Counted from the stretch's first letter, positions 41,051-52,559 are shown. The stretch is DNA of 64,000 nucleotides from Eukaryota sp. TZLM1-RC (GCA_040285825.1 JAUPSS010000010.1:248001-312000); one strand, 5' to 3'. Notes: generated from the letters alone by a model not told the origin. Translations and numbers: made by a program.

Positions 41051-42663
41051 TGGGGATATGCAGTTTGGGAACTTGCTTAGTTTTCTGACAGGAGGAGCAT
41101 TTTTGGACGTGCTTGCTCATGTCAGTGAACATGTTTGGCGACCTGTAATCGCTGTTTTAGAGTTTGTTTAGGCTTTCAGCTTTGCTTAGGTGACCTTCAT
41201 GCAGGAGTCCGTGCAACAAGTCAAAGGCGTTACTAATAAATGATTCAGGAATCACAATCTTGTAGTCGTAAGTCATAACTAAATCAAGGTGATTATTATG
41301 CACACAGTTTTTAAAAGAGGGGTCTTTGGAAGCTATGGTAAGCTTCTGTTCAGACATTATCTTACAGAGCCATGGCTCGAAAATAGGAAGGTCGGTGGAC
41401 AACGTTTTTTGATGACCATGATGCGTTCGAAGTTGTTCAAGTGTTTGATGTAGTATCTTTCGTTTTTTGTTCCGTCAATTTTATCTATGTACAATATTGA
41501 ATGATAATTCTGAGACGTTTGGTGGGACAGATGATTACTCTCATGATGGTCTGTATGCGGAATCATTTGAGACAATATGTTTGTTCAAAAGTTATCTAAA
41601 AGTGGGAAGAAACGGCTTCAGGATCATTAGGATTGATTGGCATTTTCCTGTTACGAGGAATGTGTTGATGGAAAACACGTTGGTGCAGAATACTAGGATT
41701 AGCATGGGAGCTAGGTTGACTGCCTGAATTGAGCAGTTTTGAGAACGGAAATGGAACTGACTTATGTTGAGCTGGTGTAGAGCATGTTCCTTTCTTAGCC
41801 TGTAACTCTCTATTAATTTTTTGTTTGCGTTCTCAGTTCCGTTGTTTTCGAGTAGGTTCCGTAGAAGGTATTACAATATGATCAGTAGTGAAAAATTCCC
41901 CTGGGTAATCTACTAAATCAGCGAACAACCCCTCGTAAGTCTTCCTCTGCTCTTTGATGGGATAAGAGGGAAATCCTAAAACGCTAGAAGTAGAATCTGT
42001 AGCGGGAGGAGGGGAAAGGGTCAGAATATTTACTCCTCTTATTGTAGAAACGGTTAATAGGAGAGCCTGTTGGTGAAACAACAGGACGTTGAATTGGTTG
42101 CCTTTCAGTTGGGACTCAAGACAGCTGTAGATGAGCTTCTTGTTCCGTTTGAGAAAAATAAAAGGTGGAACTTCAGCTCTTGTTGCCGAAGTAGGGGGAG
42201 GTTAAACTGCCTCACTAATGTGAGAGAAGGGAGAAGATGGGACTTCAGCGCTCCTTTGAGAAACAGAAGGTGGAACTTCTTGCTCCTTTTTGGGGTGAGA
42301 AAGAAGGCATGCTTCAGAAACCTCTTCCTCTTCTTCATATGAAACTAAGGAAGGGCTTCTTCCTTCAAAAGGAACTGTATCTTGAGGAGGGGTACTATAT
42401 TTTATAGGGGCAAAACGCACTGGAAGCACAGCAGCTTCAACGGAAAATGCAGGCATGGAAGCTTGATTCTGAAGATAGTGAGGAAGAGCCTAGGCGAACC
42501 CGTTGGCGACCCAATACGTATTGATGGTCTTGGCTGCTTGTTATGAGGCATACAGTAGGAATGATATGTAATTTATTATGAGGCGAAATGGATTTCCGTC
42601 AATTTGACGTAAAACTAAATAATCTATAATATTGAAAGCTATTGATATTACGCAAGACTGACA
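41051..42663 (-). pseudogene. Family A element with an internal deletion: integrase, then gag, LTR
   Basis: On the minus strand 41575-41060 reads HHESNHLSHQTSQNYHS, LPIFEPWLCKIMSEQKLTIAS and HGLLHEGHLSKAESLNKL (spacer and integrase finger). From ~41740 toward 42548 it is gag (SRRTYEGLFADLVDYPG-like, Ser/Pro-rich, start in MRHTVG-like sequence inside the LTR). The part between (capsid, protease, RT, RNase H) is gone. The LTR is 42522-42663. Confidence 0.75.
42522..42663 (-). repeat. Family A LTR (about 142 bp)
   Basis: The minus strand begins TGTCAGTCTTGCG and ends AAGACCATCA, followed by ATACGTATTGGGTCGCC. Confidence 0.8.
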
Positions 42664-43255
42664 TTTCAACGACTGCAAAAGCGTCAGTGAAAATACTTCA
42701 CATACTCTTGCTTCGAATGGTCGGTTAAAAACAAATGACAAATAAAATGGTTAATAATGTTCTTGTTTCAATTAAAGAAGCTCGTTTAGTTGATTCGGTT
42801 CGTTAAAAGTGTCAATAAATTTATTCATATACAAATTTACTCAGTTTTAACGAACAAGTGGAATGAACTAGTGTCTAGTACATCAGGAGATTGTTTTGAA
42901 ATATTTATTGGTTCTTTCAAGCACGTTCACTGAAGAAACCGAGAAAAGACAATTTTCGGTTATGTAACAAAAAACCGTCGATATTTCCAGTAGATTAATC
43001 GACAATAACCAAAATGACAATTTTGCTTTGAATGGACTTGATGATTTTGTATATTGAACGAATATGAAACAGCTTTGCACGGAAAAGCTTTCTGTAACTT
43101 TTATTATGTCATCATTAAACAGTCACATCAACATCATACAGTTTCAGTTCAATCATATTAACAGTACACAAATGTTGATTGAAATAATTGACATATCAGT
43201 AGAAAAGGCAGGAGAAATGGAAATTTAACTTACAGACTGCAATTTGCAGAAAAAT
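42664..43255. other. Spacer upstream of the kinase gene
   Basis: AT-rich. A 65-residue minus-strand ORF (43080-42883) shows no recognisable motif, and I do not call it. Confidence 0.45.
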
Positions 43256-43420
43256 TGTTGCCGTAAGTCTAAAATGATTAAAGAAAGTCTGCTTTATTTT
43301 CCATTCATATGATATAAACCTTCGGGCACAACTTACTTCTTCCTTTTTTCAAAATAAATAAGCTAATAAGAATATGAAACAAAACTATAACAAATAACTA
43401 TACAAACTGAATATTTGTGT
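43256..43420 (-). repeat. Family B 3' end: UTR, purine tract and decayed LTR
   Basis: The minus strand reads ATAGTTTTGTTTCATATTC (family B 3' UTR), GAAAAAAGGAAGAAG, then a diverged LTR from TTGTGCCCGAAGG to TTACGGCAACA (43333-43256). The age is visible in the mismatches. Confidence 0.7.
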
Positions 43421-43459
43421 TACAGAAACGGTGGTAGGTTTGGAGGAACCTTCTTAAGA

Positions 43460-43592
43460 GTAGACATAGTATACCTGAGTGTAAAGTAATTTATTAAAAG
43501 GGAAAGAGGATTTCCCTCAACTTAAGCGCATGGGCGCATTTGTACAATAAACTATAAGAAAACTGTAATACAAATATTATCCAAGGCTAACA
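43460..43592 (-). repeat. Family A variant LTR, partial
   Basis: Close to the LTR at 14587-14737 (GGAAAGAGGATTTC, GGGCGCATTTGTACAATAAA). It includes the gag ATG region; the far end is lost. Confidence 0.75.
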
Positions 43593-43709
43593 AAACTAAA
43601 CTATGAGAAGCTATAGTGCGACTAAAGCTAAACTTAACATTTTTTAGTCTTTAGTGAACTGAAGCTGAGTTTTGCGCTAAGTTAACACACATTGTTAACT
43701 CAGTTTCCA

Positions 43710-45029
43710 ATGCTAATTGGGTGCGATCAATTAAATGAAAATGTAACAAAACAAAAGTCAAAACTACAGCAATACATGCTTCTCTATCAATGCTGCCTGA
43801 GTTATCTACGAGGTTTTTCCAAACAGAAGATCTTCGTTGTTAGTGGTCTCCTAGGTTCTATTATACTAGTCTTTGTCGTCTTTTCCTGCTTGTCGGAACC
43901 TTTGGCAACTACTCACACCGAAACTCATCCACCTCCATCACCTAAAGTTGAAGTTACACAGACCTCAAATGTCAAATTCTACGGTTGTAAGCGAGATGCT
44001 GTTGTAGGTGGGGACTTTGATTCCATTAACCATTATGACATTAGCGAGGTTAGAAGAGCTAGCACACCTCAACTCTACAAGGTCTCTACATTTTACGAAG
44101 GGGAGTATTTTCTCAAACTTCAATGCAAGGACACGTTTGGACCATTTCACTTGGGTTCTCAAGGAGTTTTCGAGTATTTAGCCTTTCTTATTGCTGATTT
44201 TCTTAGACTTCCTGTCCCTATTGCATGTCATGTACCTTTAATCCTGGATGCGGCACAATTTCCTTCCTTACCATCCAGCTGTGTTTATAATTATAATGGA
44301 AATTCTGTTGTTATGGGCACTGCCACTCCATCATTAGACTTATCCACTGGCTACAGAAGGTCTAGGTATCCTGGTTATTTCAGAAGGTCTCTACAAGCTT
44401 CAAGGAGAAAGGTTCTTATTCCAGAGGAACACAAGCAAATGGTAAGTGACTTGGTCAGCATTGCTATCATGGACTTTATCATGGTAAATAACGATCGTGA
44501 TGGTAATGCAATGACTAATGTGTTTTATTCAAATGAATTAGAACGGTTTATTCTTATGGACAATGGCTTTATGGGAGGCAGTCCAAAGCTAGAAAGAAGT
44601 ATTTCTATTTGTGACTGGGAATATAGCAGAGATTCCCTTCACAGACCTTCTTTGATTCTTACTCACATGGAGAATCTGACTCCCAAATACGAAGAAAAAG
44701 TTCCTCGCACTGTCTTTTGTGTTCATTCCAAGAAATTATTTAATCATCTCAAGAAGAATTCTGAAGAAGTTACTGCTTTTCTGATGCAACACTTTGTAGA
44801 ATCACCTGTTGTACAAGTAATGATTGATAATTTTGACCTAGCAGGTGATCTTTCAGCAGAGGATTTACTTTTACGTAATGTTGAAGGTTGTGAATTTGAA
44901 GATGGTCTCTCAGGTAGGCAAGTGTTTGTTCAACTGGTAGACATTTTCCATCGAAGAGTTAATAATTTACTGGTCAAGCTGAAGGGCTGTAAGGGTAAGT
45001 ACGGTGCAGAGTTTGTTTGGCAACTTTAG
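43710..45029 (+). CDS. FAM20/four-jointed-like secretory-pathway kinase
   Basis: 439 residues from the first in-frame ATG (43710). A short cytosolic tail is followed by one membrane segment (FVVSGLLGSIILVFVVFSC, ~40-60), so this is a type II Golgi/ER protein. The lumenal part has YKVSTFYEGEYFLKLQC and VFEYLAFLIADFLRLPVP. It then has MDFIMVNNDRDGN (~253-266; the catalytic-loop pattern N-x-D-R of FAM20C) and RFILMDNGFMG (~280; metal-binding DNG). FAM20 kinases phosphorylate secreted proteins or proteoglycan sugars; Four-jointed phosphorylates cadherins. The exact substrate is unknown. I see no intron. A more distant PI4K/HipA-like kinase is the alternative. Confidence 0.75.
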   Translation: MLIGCDQLNENVTKQKSKLQQYMLLYQCCLSYLRGFSKQKIFVVSGLLGSIILVFVVFSCLSEPLATTHTETHPPPSPKVEVTQTSNVKFYGCKRDAVVGGDFDSINHYDISEVRRASTPQLYKVSTFYEGEYFLKLQCKDTFGPFHLGSQGVFEYLAFLIADFLRLPVPIACHVPLILDAAQFPSLPSSCVYNYNGNSVVMGTATPSLDLSTGYRRSRYPGYFRRSLQASRRKVLIPEEHKQMVSDLVSIAIMDFIMVNNDRDGNAMTNVFYSNELERFILMDNGFMGGSPKLERSISICDWEYSRDSLHRPSLILTHMENLTPKYEEKVPRTVFCVHSKKLFNHLKKNSEEVTAFLMQHFVESPVVQVMIDNFDLAGDLSAEDLLLRNVEGCEFEDGLSGRQVFVQLVDIFHRRVNNLLVKLKGCKGKYGAEFVWQL

Positions 45030-45199
45030 TTTTTGTTTTGCGGTTGTTTTTTGTAATTAAATTATGTTTTTATTATTGTTTTATTAATAGAATTTAGTGA
45101 AACTTATCAAAAACGAAAAAGCAAAAGACAAGGAAAACAATAGTGAATTTCAATGAATTTATGTGAGTACATCATTCCCAAATGAAATTGACTGAATTA

Positions 45200-46288
45200 T
45201 TTTCTATAAATGCGAGTCTCACTGCAGATGCATTAATTTGGAAAGTCTGTTTTATCTTTGGCATACCGTTTTAAATCCACAGCGATAATGGACCCGAATT
45301 TTCCAAGGCTGTCTTTGACGAACTAAGCAAATTTTTTTGCATAGATGTGTCAAAGACAATTCCCAGGTTTTCTCAGTCTAACGGTATGGTAGATTGCCGA
45401 CAAAGAGACATTCTGCAAAACCTACGGAAATTGCTCGTAGACTTCAACGCCTACAACCTGTGGTCTGAACATTTGCCCTATGTGCAACTATTGATCAACT
45501 CCTCCATGAGTTCAATAACTAACCACACTCCATACCAAGTGATCCTTGATTCTGATGTGTCGCCTAGTTCTGACCCTGGTAAAATTCTTGAAATTATTGA
45601 AAGCTCGACGTCTGAGTCATTTTTTGTTCAAGAAATTCAATCAAAATTTCGTAGATTGAAAAAAAACAGGAAAAGGCAGCACACCATCAAGCTTTCAAAG
45701 CTTCCAAGCTAAATAGATCATCAACTCCAAAACCTTTTGAAGTTGGCCCATTGGTATTGAAAGCTTTCAGCACCACTGCTAAGCTTCACGGAAACTTCTT
45801 AGGACCTTTCCTACTTACCGAAATAGTTTCTAATTCCTCTGCGAAATTGAAGAACCTTTGCACAGAGACCGAAGTTCAAGCTAGCCTCAAACAATTAACA
45901 TCTTGGCATACCAGTCTTCAAGTTATTGATTAGTTCCACTCATGGGTTGCCGCCGGTGATAATGAAGAACACATCATCGAAAAAGTGATCAATCAAGATG
46001 ACGAGTACTGCCAAGTACTATGGCCGGGTGCAGAGATCATTACTGAACACTTATCCTCAGTCAAGAATACCGCAGCGTATCAAAACTCTCTCAAAACTAC
46101 AAAGGCATTTAGCCGTCCCAAAGTCGCTCCTCCAAATGTTAGTTTTGAATAGTATTAATAGCTCTAGTATTATAGTTTATTGATATTTACTTCTGTTAAG
46201 TTGAGGAAATCCCAATTTTATTCGTGATAAATCTCATTACATTTGAGATCTGTCTAACCCTAACAAACAGCCTAGACCATCAAAATTA
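45200..46288 (+). pseudogene. Family A pol 3' end with LTR remnant
   Basis: Starts in the integrase core (LTADALIWKVCFIFGIPF, HSDNGPEFSKAVFDEL), then SQSNGMVDCRQRDILQNL (active-site Glu replaced by Asp), NSSMSSITNHTPYQVILDSD, LGPFLLTEIVSNSS and a decayed chromodomain-like part (EEHIIEKVINQDDEYCQVLW). The LTR remnant ends AACAGCCTAGACCATCA at ~46285. Stops occur near 45269, 45710 and 45932. Confidence 0.8.
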
Positions 46289-46299
46289 GAATTTTTAAG

Positions 46300-46885
46300 T
46301 AGAGCTGACTACAATGCCACGCCTGTTTTACCTACAGCTTTCTGGCAAATGAATTTAGCAGTTTGAGAACTCCGAAGCTGTTCTTGACTTTGTCTCATGT
46401 AATGTTGCAAATGAAACTTTGGTTCAAAAAAGAAAACTTAATCCTGTAGATGCTCTTGAATTTAAAGCCCAAGAAAAACGTTGAAAATATGACAAAAATA
46501 TCGAACATCCTAATGATGATAGAAATAGAGCACTTGTCCTAATTGCTTCCCCAATATGTATATACGGAAGATTAACAGTAGAAGCAAACTTTGTTGAATG
46601 ATTTCCAAAAAATGGTTCAAGAAATTACAATCGTGTTGACTGGCAAAACAGGATTGTATTTTCTATTTTTATGGGAATGGTAAAACTAATTTCTGATTCA
46701 CTCTCTTTTTTTGGGAAATTTTCTGAATCTTCATCAATTAATTGTTTTATTAATCTCTTTATGGCGCTTTCGGATTCAAGTTGCCATTATTCATAGAATA
46801 CCTCGGTTTTTCAATCGAATTAGCGACACTTTAGCTAGACATCAAGCAGCTCAAGATTTTGTAAAGGAAATCATGGTTCAATGAA
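46300..46885 (+). pseudogene. R2-like endonuclease remnant, mosaic
   Basis: Reads EAVLDFVSCNVANETLVQ-like and LNPVDALEFKAQEKR. Then comes a piece of another subfamily (WQNRIVFSIFMGMVKLIS near 46640-46690), then a return to the first. It is heavily interrupted. The inserted piece recurs at 55380-55480. Confidence 0.65.
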
Positions 46886-46954
46886 TTTCGTCCCATTGGT
46901 TTTGTTTTTTGATTTATTTTTATTTATTTTAATAAAAAAACTATACGACAAAGT

Positions 46955-47590
46955 TAAAATTCTATATCTTCATAACCCAAATCAGCCAAGAAGAATTGAC
47001 TGGAAGTTTTTCTTTCATACAAGCGTCCAAGAGATAACAAAGCTGAAGATAATAAGGGAATAGCACCTTTGAAAATTGAAACAACAATTCTGTTTTGCCA
47101 AAAACTCTTCCAGTACGATGTTTCACAATTTCAACAAAATCATCCAAGAAAGATAAAGCAAGAGGTCCAAGCGAGCCATGAAGGGAAACTGCAATTGGAC
47201 AGAAGACATAGTGAATATGCGATTCTGCATTCAAGGATCACAATTTTGCTTTGTGTTTGTCAATTTTGGCTTTTTCGAAAACAGTTAAGGGGTCCCTATA
47301 TTTTGATTGAGCCATTGGTATAAAAGAATTATTACACACATCGGTGGATCTCACATCTGTAATAATGGTAGTACCTTCAAGATCTTCAAGCATTAAATCA
47401 CCCCTATTTCGACCAAATGAATTCAAAGTATCTTCATCAACCAAACTAGGGAGTAATGGTTCTAAATAGCAAACAATTCTATGTGATTGTGACATACAAT
47501 AGAGTTGATTTCTTACTGCATCATGAACTTTAGATCGGAAAGTAATAAAATGTTTACAATTAAATAGATGATTAGGGGAAATTTCTCCAG
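46955..47590 (-). pseudogene. R2-like endonuclease fragment, minus strand
   Basis: The minus strand gives NHLFNCKHFITFRSKVHDAVRNQLYCMSQ, NRGDLMLEDLEGTTIITDV, YVFCPIAVSLHGSLGPLAL, and a C-terminal end like that at 48300. One frameshift falls near 47236. Confidence 0.75.
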
Positions 47591-47945
47591 GGATCGATGG
47601 TTTTCTCAACGTTGTAAATTGTTGTCTCGGTAGATGTCTGCAAAAATTCTGCTGCTCGTTTGGTGTATTCCGCTGATTCGCCACTGTCTAACGCCGAAAA
47701 ACAATAAACAAATAAGAAGAACCATTGGCACAATTAGGTAGAGTCGAGCATGTGAATTATCAGTTTGTGCCATTTGCAATTTCTCTTTTTGGCAATATTG
47801 TACCTCCATGTTTACACTTTTTTGAAAATTTCAAAAAAGTTTACTGAATAGATCTCGTAAAAAATCAATTCCACTTTCTGGTTAAATAGATTCGTTTTTT
47901 GCATTTTCAAGTCTATTACAACAATGATTTCTAAAGCTCTTTTAG
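47591..47945 (+). pseudogene. R2-like endonuclease fragment, decayed
   Basis: Recognisable only by comparison with 51970-52330: the sequences for PGIDGVLNVVD, EEPLAQLGRVEHV and FAISLFGNI appear with many frameshifts. It is joined head-to-head to the minus-strand fragment on the left. Confidence 0.65.
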
Positions 47946-48576
47946 CTATTGATGTTGGCTGATGAATCTGATATAAATATTTTGGTGACAACTGTGGTGA
48001 TGTGCTAGTTCCCGGTCTTGATGGATCAATGATCATTATTGATGTCAGATCTACTGATGTATCAAACAGCTCAAATGAAAAACTGGCACAATCTTAAATT
48101 TCACCTTTACATAGAGCTGAAGAAGCGAAAATTATTAAGTACACAGAAAAAATCAATAATCTGAATTCCAACTCACATACTCAATACATTCTTTGTCCTT
48201 TTGCTGTTTCTTTATTTGGAACCTTGGGTAAAACTGTGTTATCTTTCTTGGACGATTTCTCATCTATTGTCAAAAATAGAACTGGAAGAATATTTGACCG
48301 AATCTTTTGGCAAAACAGAATTGTATTTTCTATTTTTAAGGGAATGTATAGTCTTGTTTCTAGCTCGTTGTTATCACTAGGAAATTTTTATGAAGAAAAA
48401 ACTGTAGGTAAATTTTCAATGGTAGATGTGGAGTATGAGAAGATTGATTTTTAGTTTCTTTTATAATTTTGTTTGAATAAAATATGTATCGAAAAAAATT
48501 GATGTAGAATATGAACGAAATGCTGTCAGTTGGTTTAGTAATAGTGATGCTTGTTTGGAGGATATTGAATATTAGA
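47946..48576 (+). pseudogene. R2-like endonuclease C-terminus
   Basis: FGDNCGDVLVPGLDGSMIIID, then YILCPFAVSLFGTLGKTVLS, WQNRIVFSIFKGMYSLVSS to VDVEYEKIDF (48454). A second tail follows (SNSDACLEDIEY) near 48530-48576. The two tails belong to two subfamilies. Confidence 0.75.
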
Positions 48577-48609
48577 TAGAATTTTATTTCAATAAAAATA
48601 CAGTACTTT

Positions 48610-48905
48610 AAAACAATGATTATGGAAATTGGTCAACCTGTGTACCTATATCCCAACTATTAAAAAATTCAACTAAGATAAACTGGTTTTAGCTTATATG
48701 AAATTATGTTCAGGTCTTTGATTAGTCCAAGAACAGACGCTATTTTTTTAGAGCAAATATATAAGGAAATTTATCCAAAATAAACAACTAATATACCTTT
48801 ATTGGATGACATTAAATTTGAAAATAATCATCTGCCTGAAAAAAGGGAAGAAGCAGAGTGTCACCAAGCTATAAATACTCCGACTTCAGTAGACAATACT
48901 ATTTA
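48610..48905 (+). pseudogene. Family B integrase C-terminal scrap
   Basis: A decayed match to 2145-2420 of the first element (VPISQLLKNST, NWF, KKGRSR-SPS-KYS). It has many stops. Confidence 0.6.
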
Positions 48906-49051
48906 ATTCAAATGCTGGAAGATCATTTTTGGGAATATTGATCAGGAATGTGCCACACGGGCGGTGTTTGAGAAAATTAACCTTCAAATCGTGTAAAATA
49001 AATAGAAAATAAATAAAATATTTATAACTTAAAAAAACCAAGTCAAAAGGA

Positions 49052-50638
49052 TTAAACTTGAATTTCAAGACTGATATTTTCTAGCAAAAAATTAAAATCT
49101 TCCTCAAATCGTTCATAAACAATCTTACAGAGCAGACTACCTTTTTCCAGACACTTTCCAGGCTTATAACCTCCAGCATGAATAGAAGGAAGTTTTTCAA
49201 CAAGTGCCTCAATGGATTCTTGAGTTTTAAGCACGGCATAGCTCTTCACCAAAGAGTTATACCACTGAGGAAGTACGTGATAGTTACCAGTTTTAATGTA
49301 CCAATAAGCAAAGATTTCTTGTTCAGAGCCAGACAAGGTGTTTGCACTTTTAACTGTATAATGCCATCCGTTGTAATTCTTAAGCATATCTTGCCAAAAA
49401 TCAATGAAATCATCAGCTAAATTTGGGGAAAAGACAAGAAAACCACCATTGAGGATTGATCCATGGGAAGCACCTGGAGTGGCAAGTAACGATTCAGCCG
49501 GAACTGGTACGTCAAAAAGATGATCCATGGACTGAAGAGGGAAGTAATCCCAGTCGACGCTAATAAGCCGTTTGACAGGTTTCTTGAGGTAATTGTTGAG
49601 TTTTTGAAGGTAATAAGCCTTGACATAAAAGGAAGCTCGGTAGTGAGCAAAGCCAAAGATCTCTTGAGGAGCAAAGTCAAGAACCTGTTGAAAAGTAACA
49701 ACTTCAACATTTGGAATCATACTTGAATCAAGTACCTTTTCAAAACCGTCAGCACAAGAGTCTTGAACAAAAAGAATAATGCGTCTATCAGAGAACTTTC
49801 GGACCTGATGGACAGAGAGCATCATACCAGCCAATGAAGCAGGAGACATCGAGAGAGGGTCACATTGATCAGATCCATCAATAGCAATGAAAGTGTAAAC
49901 ATAAGCAGTATCTCTCTTTCTGTACATTGGTTTATTGTTGTGCAGGTCTTGCTGAGAAAGTACTTTTATATGGGGTCTATCTGAATTGTAATCTTGTTCA
50001 GCTTGCCATATGAGGTTCCATGCTTTCTGTGATGGAACAAACACAGTATATGGAGCAATCAGTTTTCCATTCATCGTTTCAGGAGGAGAAAGTTCCATTA
50101 GTGGAAGTTGAACAATCTCACTCGAATTTATCTTACGACGAGAAACAACAACCCATGCATCCTTAGCAACAGATATCTTGACAGGATAAAATGGATTTAC
50201 ATATAAAGCACGTTGTAAAAGATTGTTGTAATGAGGACGGCCAAGAACAACTTGATGGAGTATAATGTTGAAGTAACCAGCTTCAGGATGTGGAATTTCA
50301 TCTAGACTTTTTACTAGGATAGGAGATACTCCGAATCTTTCAAAAGTGAGGTGTGCAGTTTCTGCTGAGGCCACTGTGGTAGAAATCATGTACCATTTAG
50401 CTCCCAGCAGATTCCCTTCCATATCAGTGAATAGATTCTCAGTGTGTGATGCAGATGCGAGGTGAAAGTGAGCAACTTGTTGAAGTTCATTTAGTGATAA
50501 GACTTTGAAAGAGAAGATGGCAGATACTAACAAGACTAGACCCACAGTGGCTTTTACACCATTTTTCGACTTTGCGCAATGATACTGAACTACAGATGAA
50601 GTGGTTTTTAAGATAGTTAAGGAATGTTTGATAGCCAT
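49052..50638 (-). CDS. GT8-like (glycogenin-related) type II membrane glycosyltransferase
   Basis: 528 residues from ATG 50638 (MAIKHSLTIL). One N-terminal membrane anchor (VKATVGLVLLVSAIFSFKVL, ~30-50) is followed by a lumenal region. The glycogenin-like domain occupies roughly residues 240-500. It has YTFIAIDGSD at its start, VKRLISVDWDYFPLQSMDHL with the DxD-type metal site (~361-363), LNGGFLVFSPN (~399), and IHAGGYKPGK near the end, which parallels the HF-GG-KPW motif of GT8 enzymes. It probably acts in the Golgi on glycoproteins or glycans; donor and acceptor cannot be told. No intron is needed. A short copy of its 5' end lies at 54160-54193. Confidence 0.8.
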   Translation of the reverse strand: MAIKHSLTILKTTSSVVQYHCAKSKNGVKATVGLVLLVSAIFSFKVLSLNELQQVAHFHLASASHTENLFTDMEGNLLGAKWYMISTTVASAETAHLTFERFGVSPILVKSLDEIPHPEAGYFNIILHQVVLGRPHYNNLLQRALYVNPFYPVKISVAKDAWVVVSRRKINSSEIVQLPLMELSPPETMNGKLIAPYTVFVPSQKAWNLIWQAEQDYNSDRPHIKVLSQQDLHNNKPMYRKRDTAYVYTFIAIDGSDQCDPLSMSPASLAGMMLSVHQVRKFSDRRIILFVQDSCADGFEKVLDSSMIPNVEVVTFQQVLDFAPQEIFGFAHYRASFYVKAYYLQKLNNYLKKPVKRLISVDWDYFPLQSMDHLFDVPVPAESLLATPGASHGSILNGGFLVFSPNLADDFIDFWQDMLKNYNGWHYTVKSANTLSGSEQEIFAYWYIKTGNYHVLPQWYNSLVKSYAVLKTQESIEALVEKLPSIHAGGYKPGKCLEKGSLLCKIVYERFEEDFNFLLENISLEIQV

Positions 50639-50711
50639 CAATTAGCAGTGGTTAGGCCTAAGTAAATTAAAGAATGAGATTGATTCCATTCTGGAATTCA
50701 CAGTGGAAAAA

Positions 50712-50880
50712 TTACTTGTTGAATTCAAAGAAAAAATTGAATTCTAAACTAAACATTTCATCTAGAAATAAGGAAAATGCAAATCTGTTCTTCCACATCA
50801 GGGAATCAAATGTACGACCACAATCTTCGAAAAGTATTCTTAAGTCATCTAAAATTGAGACCTTTGTTTCCAATGTTTGA
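50712..50880 (-). pseudogene. R2-like endonuclease scrap
   Basis: The minus strand reads DDLRILFEDCGRTFDSLMWKN, FAFSLFLDEMF, the usual end of the endonuclease. It adjoins the plus-strand element from 50881. Confidence 0.6.
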
Positions 50881-52412
50881 TTATTGGCCATGAACCAATT
50901 GATTTTTTCATTAGTGACGTCAATGTCCTCTTTATAAATTATGATCAGTCTGGTTTTCGTTTTTTGGGTTGTTATCTCGGAAATATTGAAGAAGTCAAAG
51001 GCCAACTTTCGACTCTGTTGACTCAATTTGGAAATGAATTAGAATCAATAGAAATTTAAATATTGAGAAACATTTGAAATTCTTTTCCCTAAAAATTTGT
51101 TATTCTGGAAAATTTACTCATATTTTGAGATCAACATCACCATCAATTTCTTTGGAGTTTTGTCGAATTTTTAATGAACAAAGAACCAATTTTTTAGCAA
51201 AATTATTGGAAATTGATGCATCTCAGTTACGAAGCCACATTTTTTGTGGTACAAATTTTGGTGGTGTTGATTTTCAGAAATCAAGCTACCTTTGTAAAGC
51301 TGCCTTTATTGGAGGAGGTAAAAATTTTATTTATGAATTGGTGAATCGTTTTCCTGAAAAAATTGATCTCATTGAAAATTGTGGCAGCTCTTATCTTATT
51401 TCTTTGCAACAGGAAATTGAAACTCTTTCACCCAATATTTGGTCTAAATGTTTCCCCTCTGATATTGTGGAACTTCCTCCAAGAAGCTTGCTCTCCTTAC
51501 CACTGACTTTTGCAAAATTGCAGAAAAAAATCTTGAAAGTTTTAGAAAACTTGGATTATATTGTACGTCTTAGCTTGGCTAAAGAAAAAAATCCCGTTTT
51601 TGCAAACTTTTTGATTGACATTGAAGACAGTTGCTCAAGTTGCCTAATCTCCCAAATTCCCAACATTTATGGCCTTCTACTTAATGATCACCAATGGACC
51701 ACTGCAATGAGAATTAGATGTTTTCTATGGCCTTGTTCTTTACCAAATGATTTAATTTGTCGCTGTAAGAGTGTTGTTACGCTTTCCCATATTTTAAACT
51801 GGAAGTATTTTATAACTTATCGCTCAATTGTTCATGACTCAGTTCGTGATCAATTATTTGCCATGTGCAAAAGTTTCAATATAGAGGCATTTATTGAGCC
51901 ATTAGTACGTAAGCTGTCTTCAGATCACACTGATGATTCCTTTGGTAAAAGAAGGGCAGATTTAGTAGCTCCAGGGATCGATGGTGTTCTCAATGTTGTA
52001 GATGTTGTCTCAGTTGATGTTTGCAAAAATTCTGCTGCTCGTTTAGTGTATTCCGCAGATTCGCCGTTATTTAACGCCGAAAAAAAGAAGATAAAAAAAT
52101 ATGAAGAACCTTTGGCACAGTTAGGTAGAGTGGAACATGTGAAATATCAGTTTGTGCCGTTTGCAATTTCTCTTTTTGGCAATATTGGACCTTCAGGGTT
52201 GCACTTTTTTGAAAATTTCAAAAAAGTGTTACTGAATAGGTCTGGTAAAACAATGAATTCCACTTTCTGGTTAAATAGAATTGTTTTTTGCATTTTCAAG
52301 TCTATTCCAACAATGATTTCAAAGGCACTTTTAGCTATTGGTGTAAAAATATGAACGTAATGCTGTGAGTAGGTTCAGTAATAGTGACGCTTGTTTGGAG
52401 GATATTGAATTC
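50881..52412 (+). pseudogene. R2-like element: RT thumb, CCHC knuckle, endonuclease
   Basis: The best-preserved 3' part of this subfamily: FRFLGCYLGNIEEVKGQL (post-palm), a stop near 51058, then 426 open residues from 51074. Order: thumb-like SPSISLEFCRIFNEQRTNFL, FVNFGGVDFQKS-like motifs, LICRCKSVVTLSHILNW (the knuckle's last Cys is Trp here; relatives keep Cys), YRSIVHDSVRDQL, KRRADLVAPGIDGV and VVDVVSVDVCKN (endonuclease acids). A premature stop at 52352 precedes the tail DACLEDIEF (52412). Confidence 0.85.
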
Positions 52413-52559
52413 TAGATAGATTTTTTTTATCTCAATAAATATTCCAGTTAAAAAAATGGTACCAAAAATGGAAATCTTAAGTGGGTCAAATTTGTTGTTT
52501 CAGCCTCGTACTGTGTTTGATGTCGATGATGAACTTCGTATTCTCATTTGCTGGATTGT

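Noticed and set aside
42883-43080. 65-residue minus-strand ORF upstream of the kinase gene
   Set aside because: No motif, no start context, and length expected by chance in AT-rich DNA.
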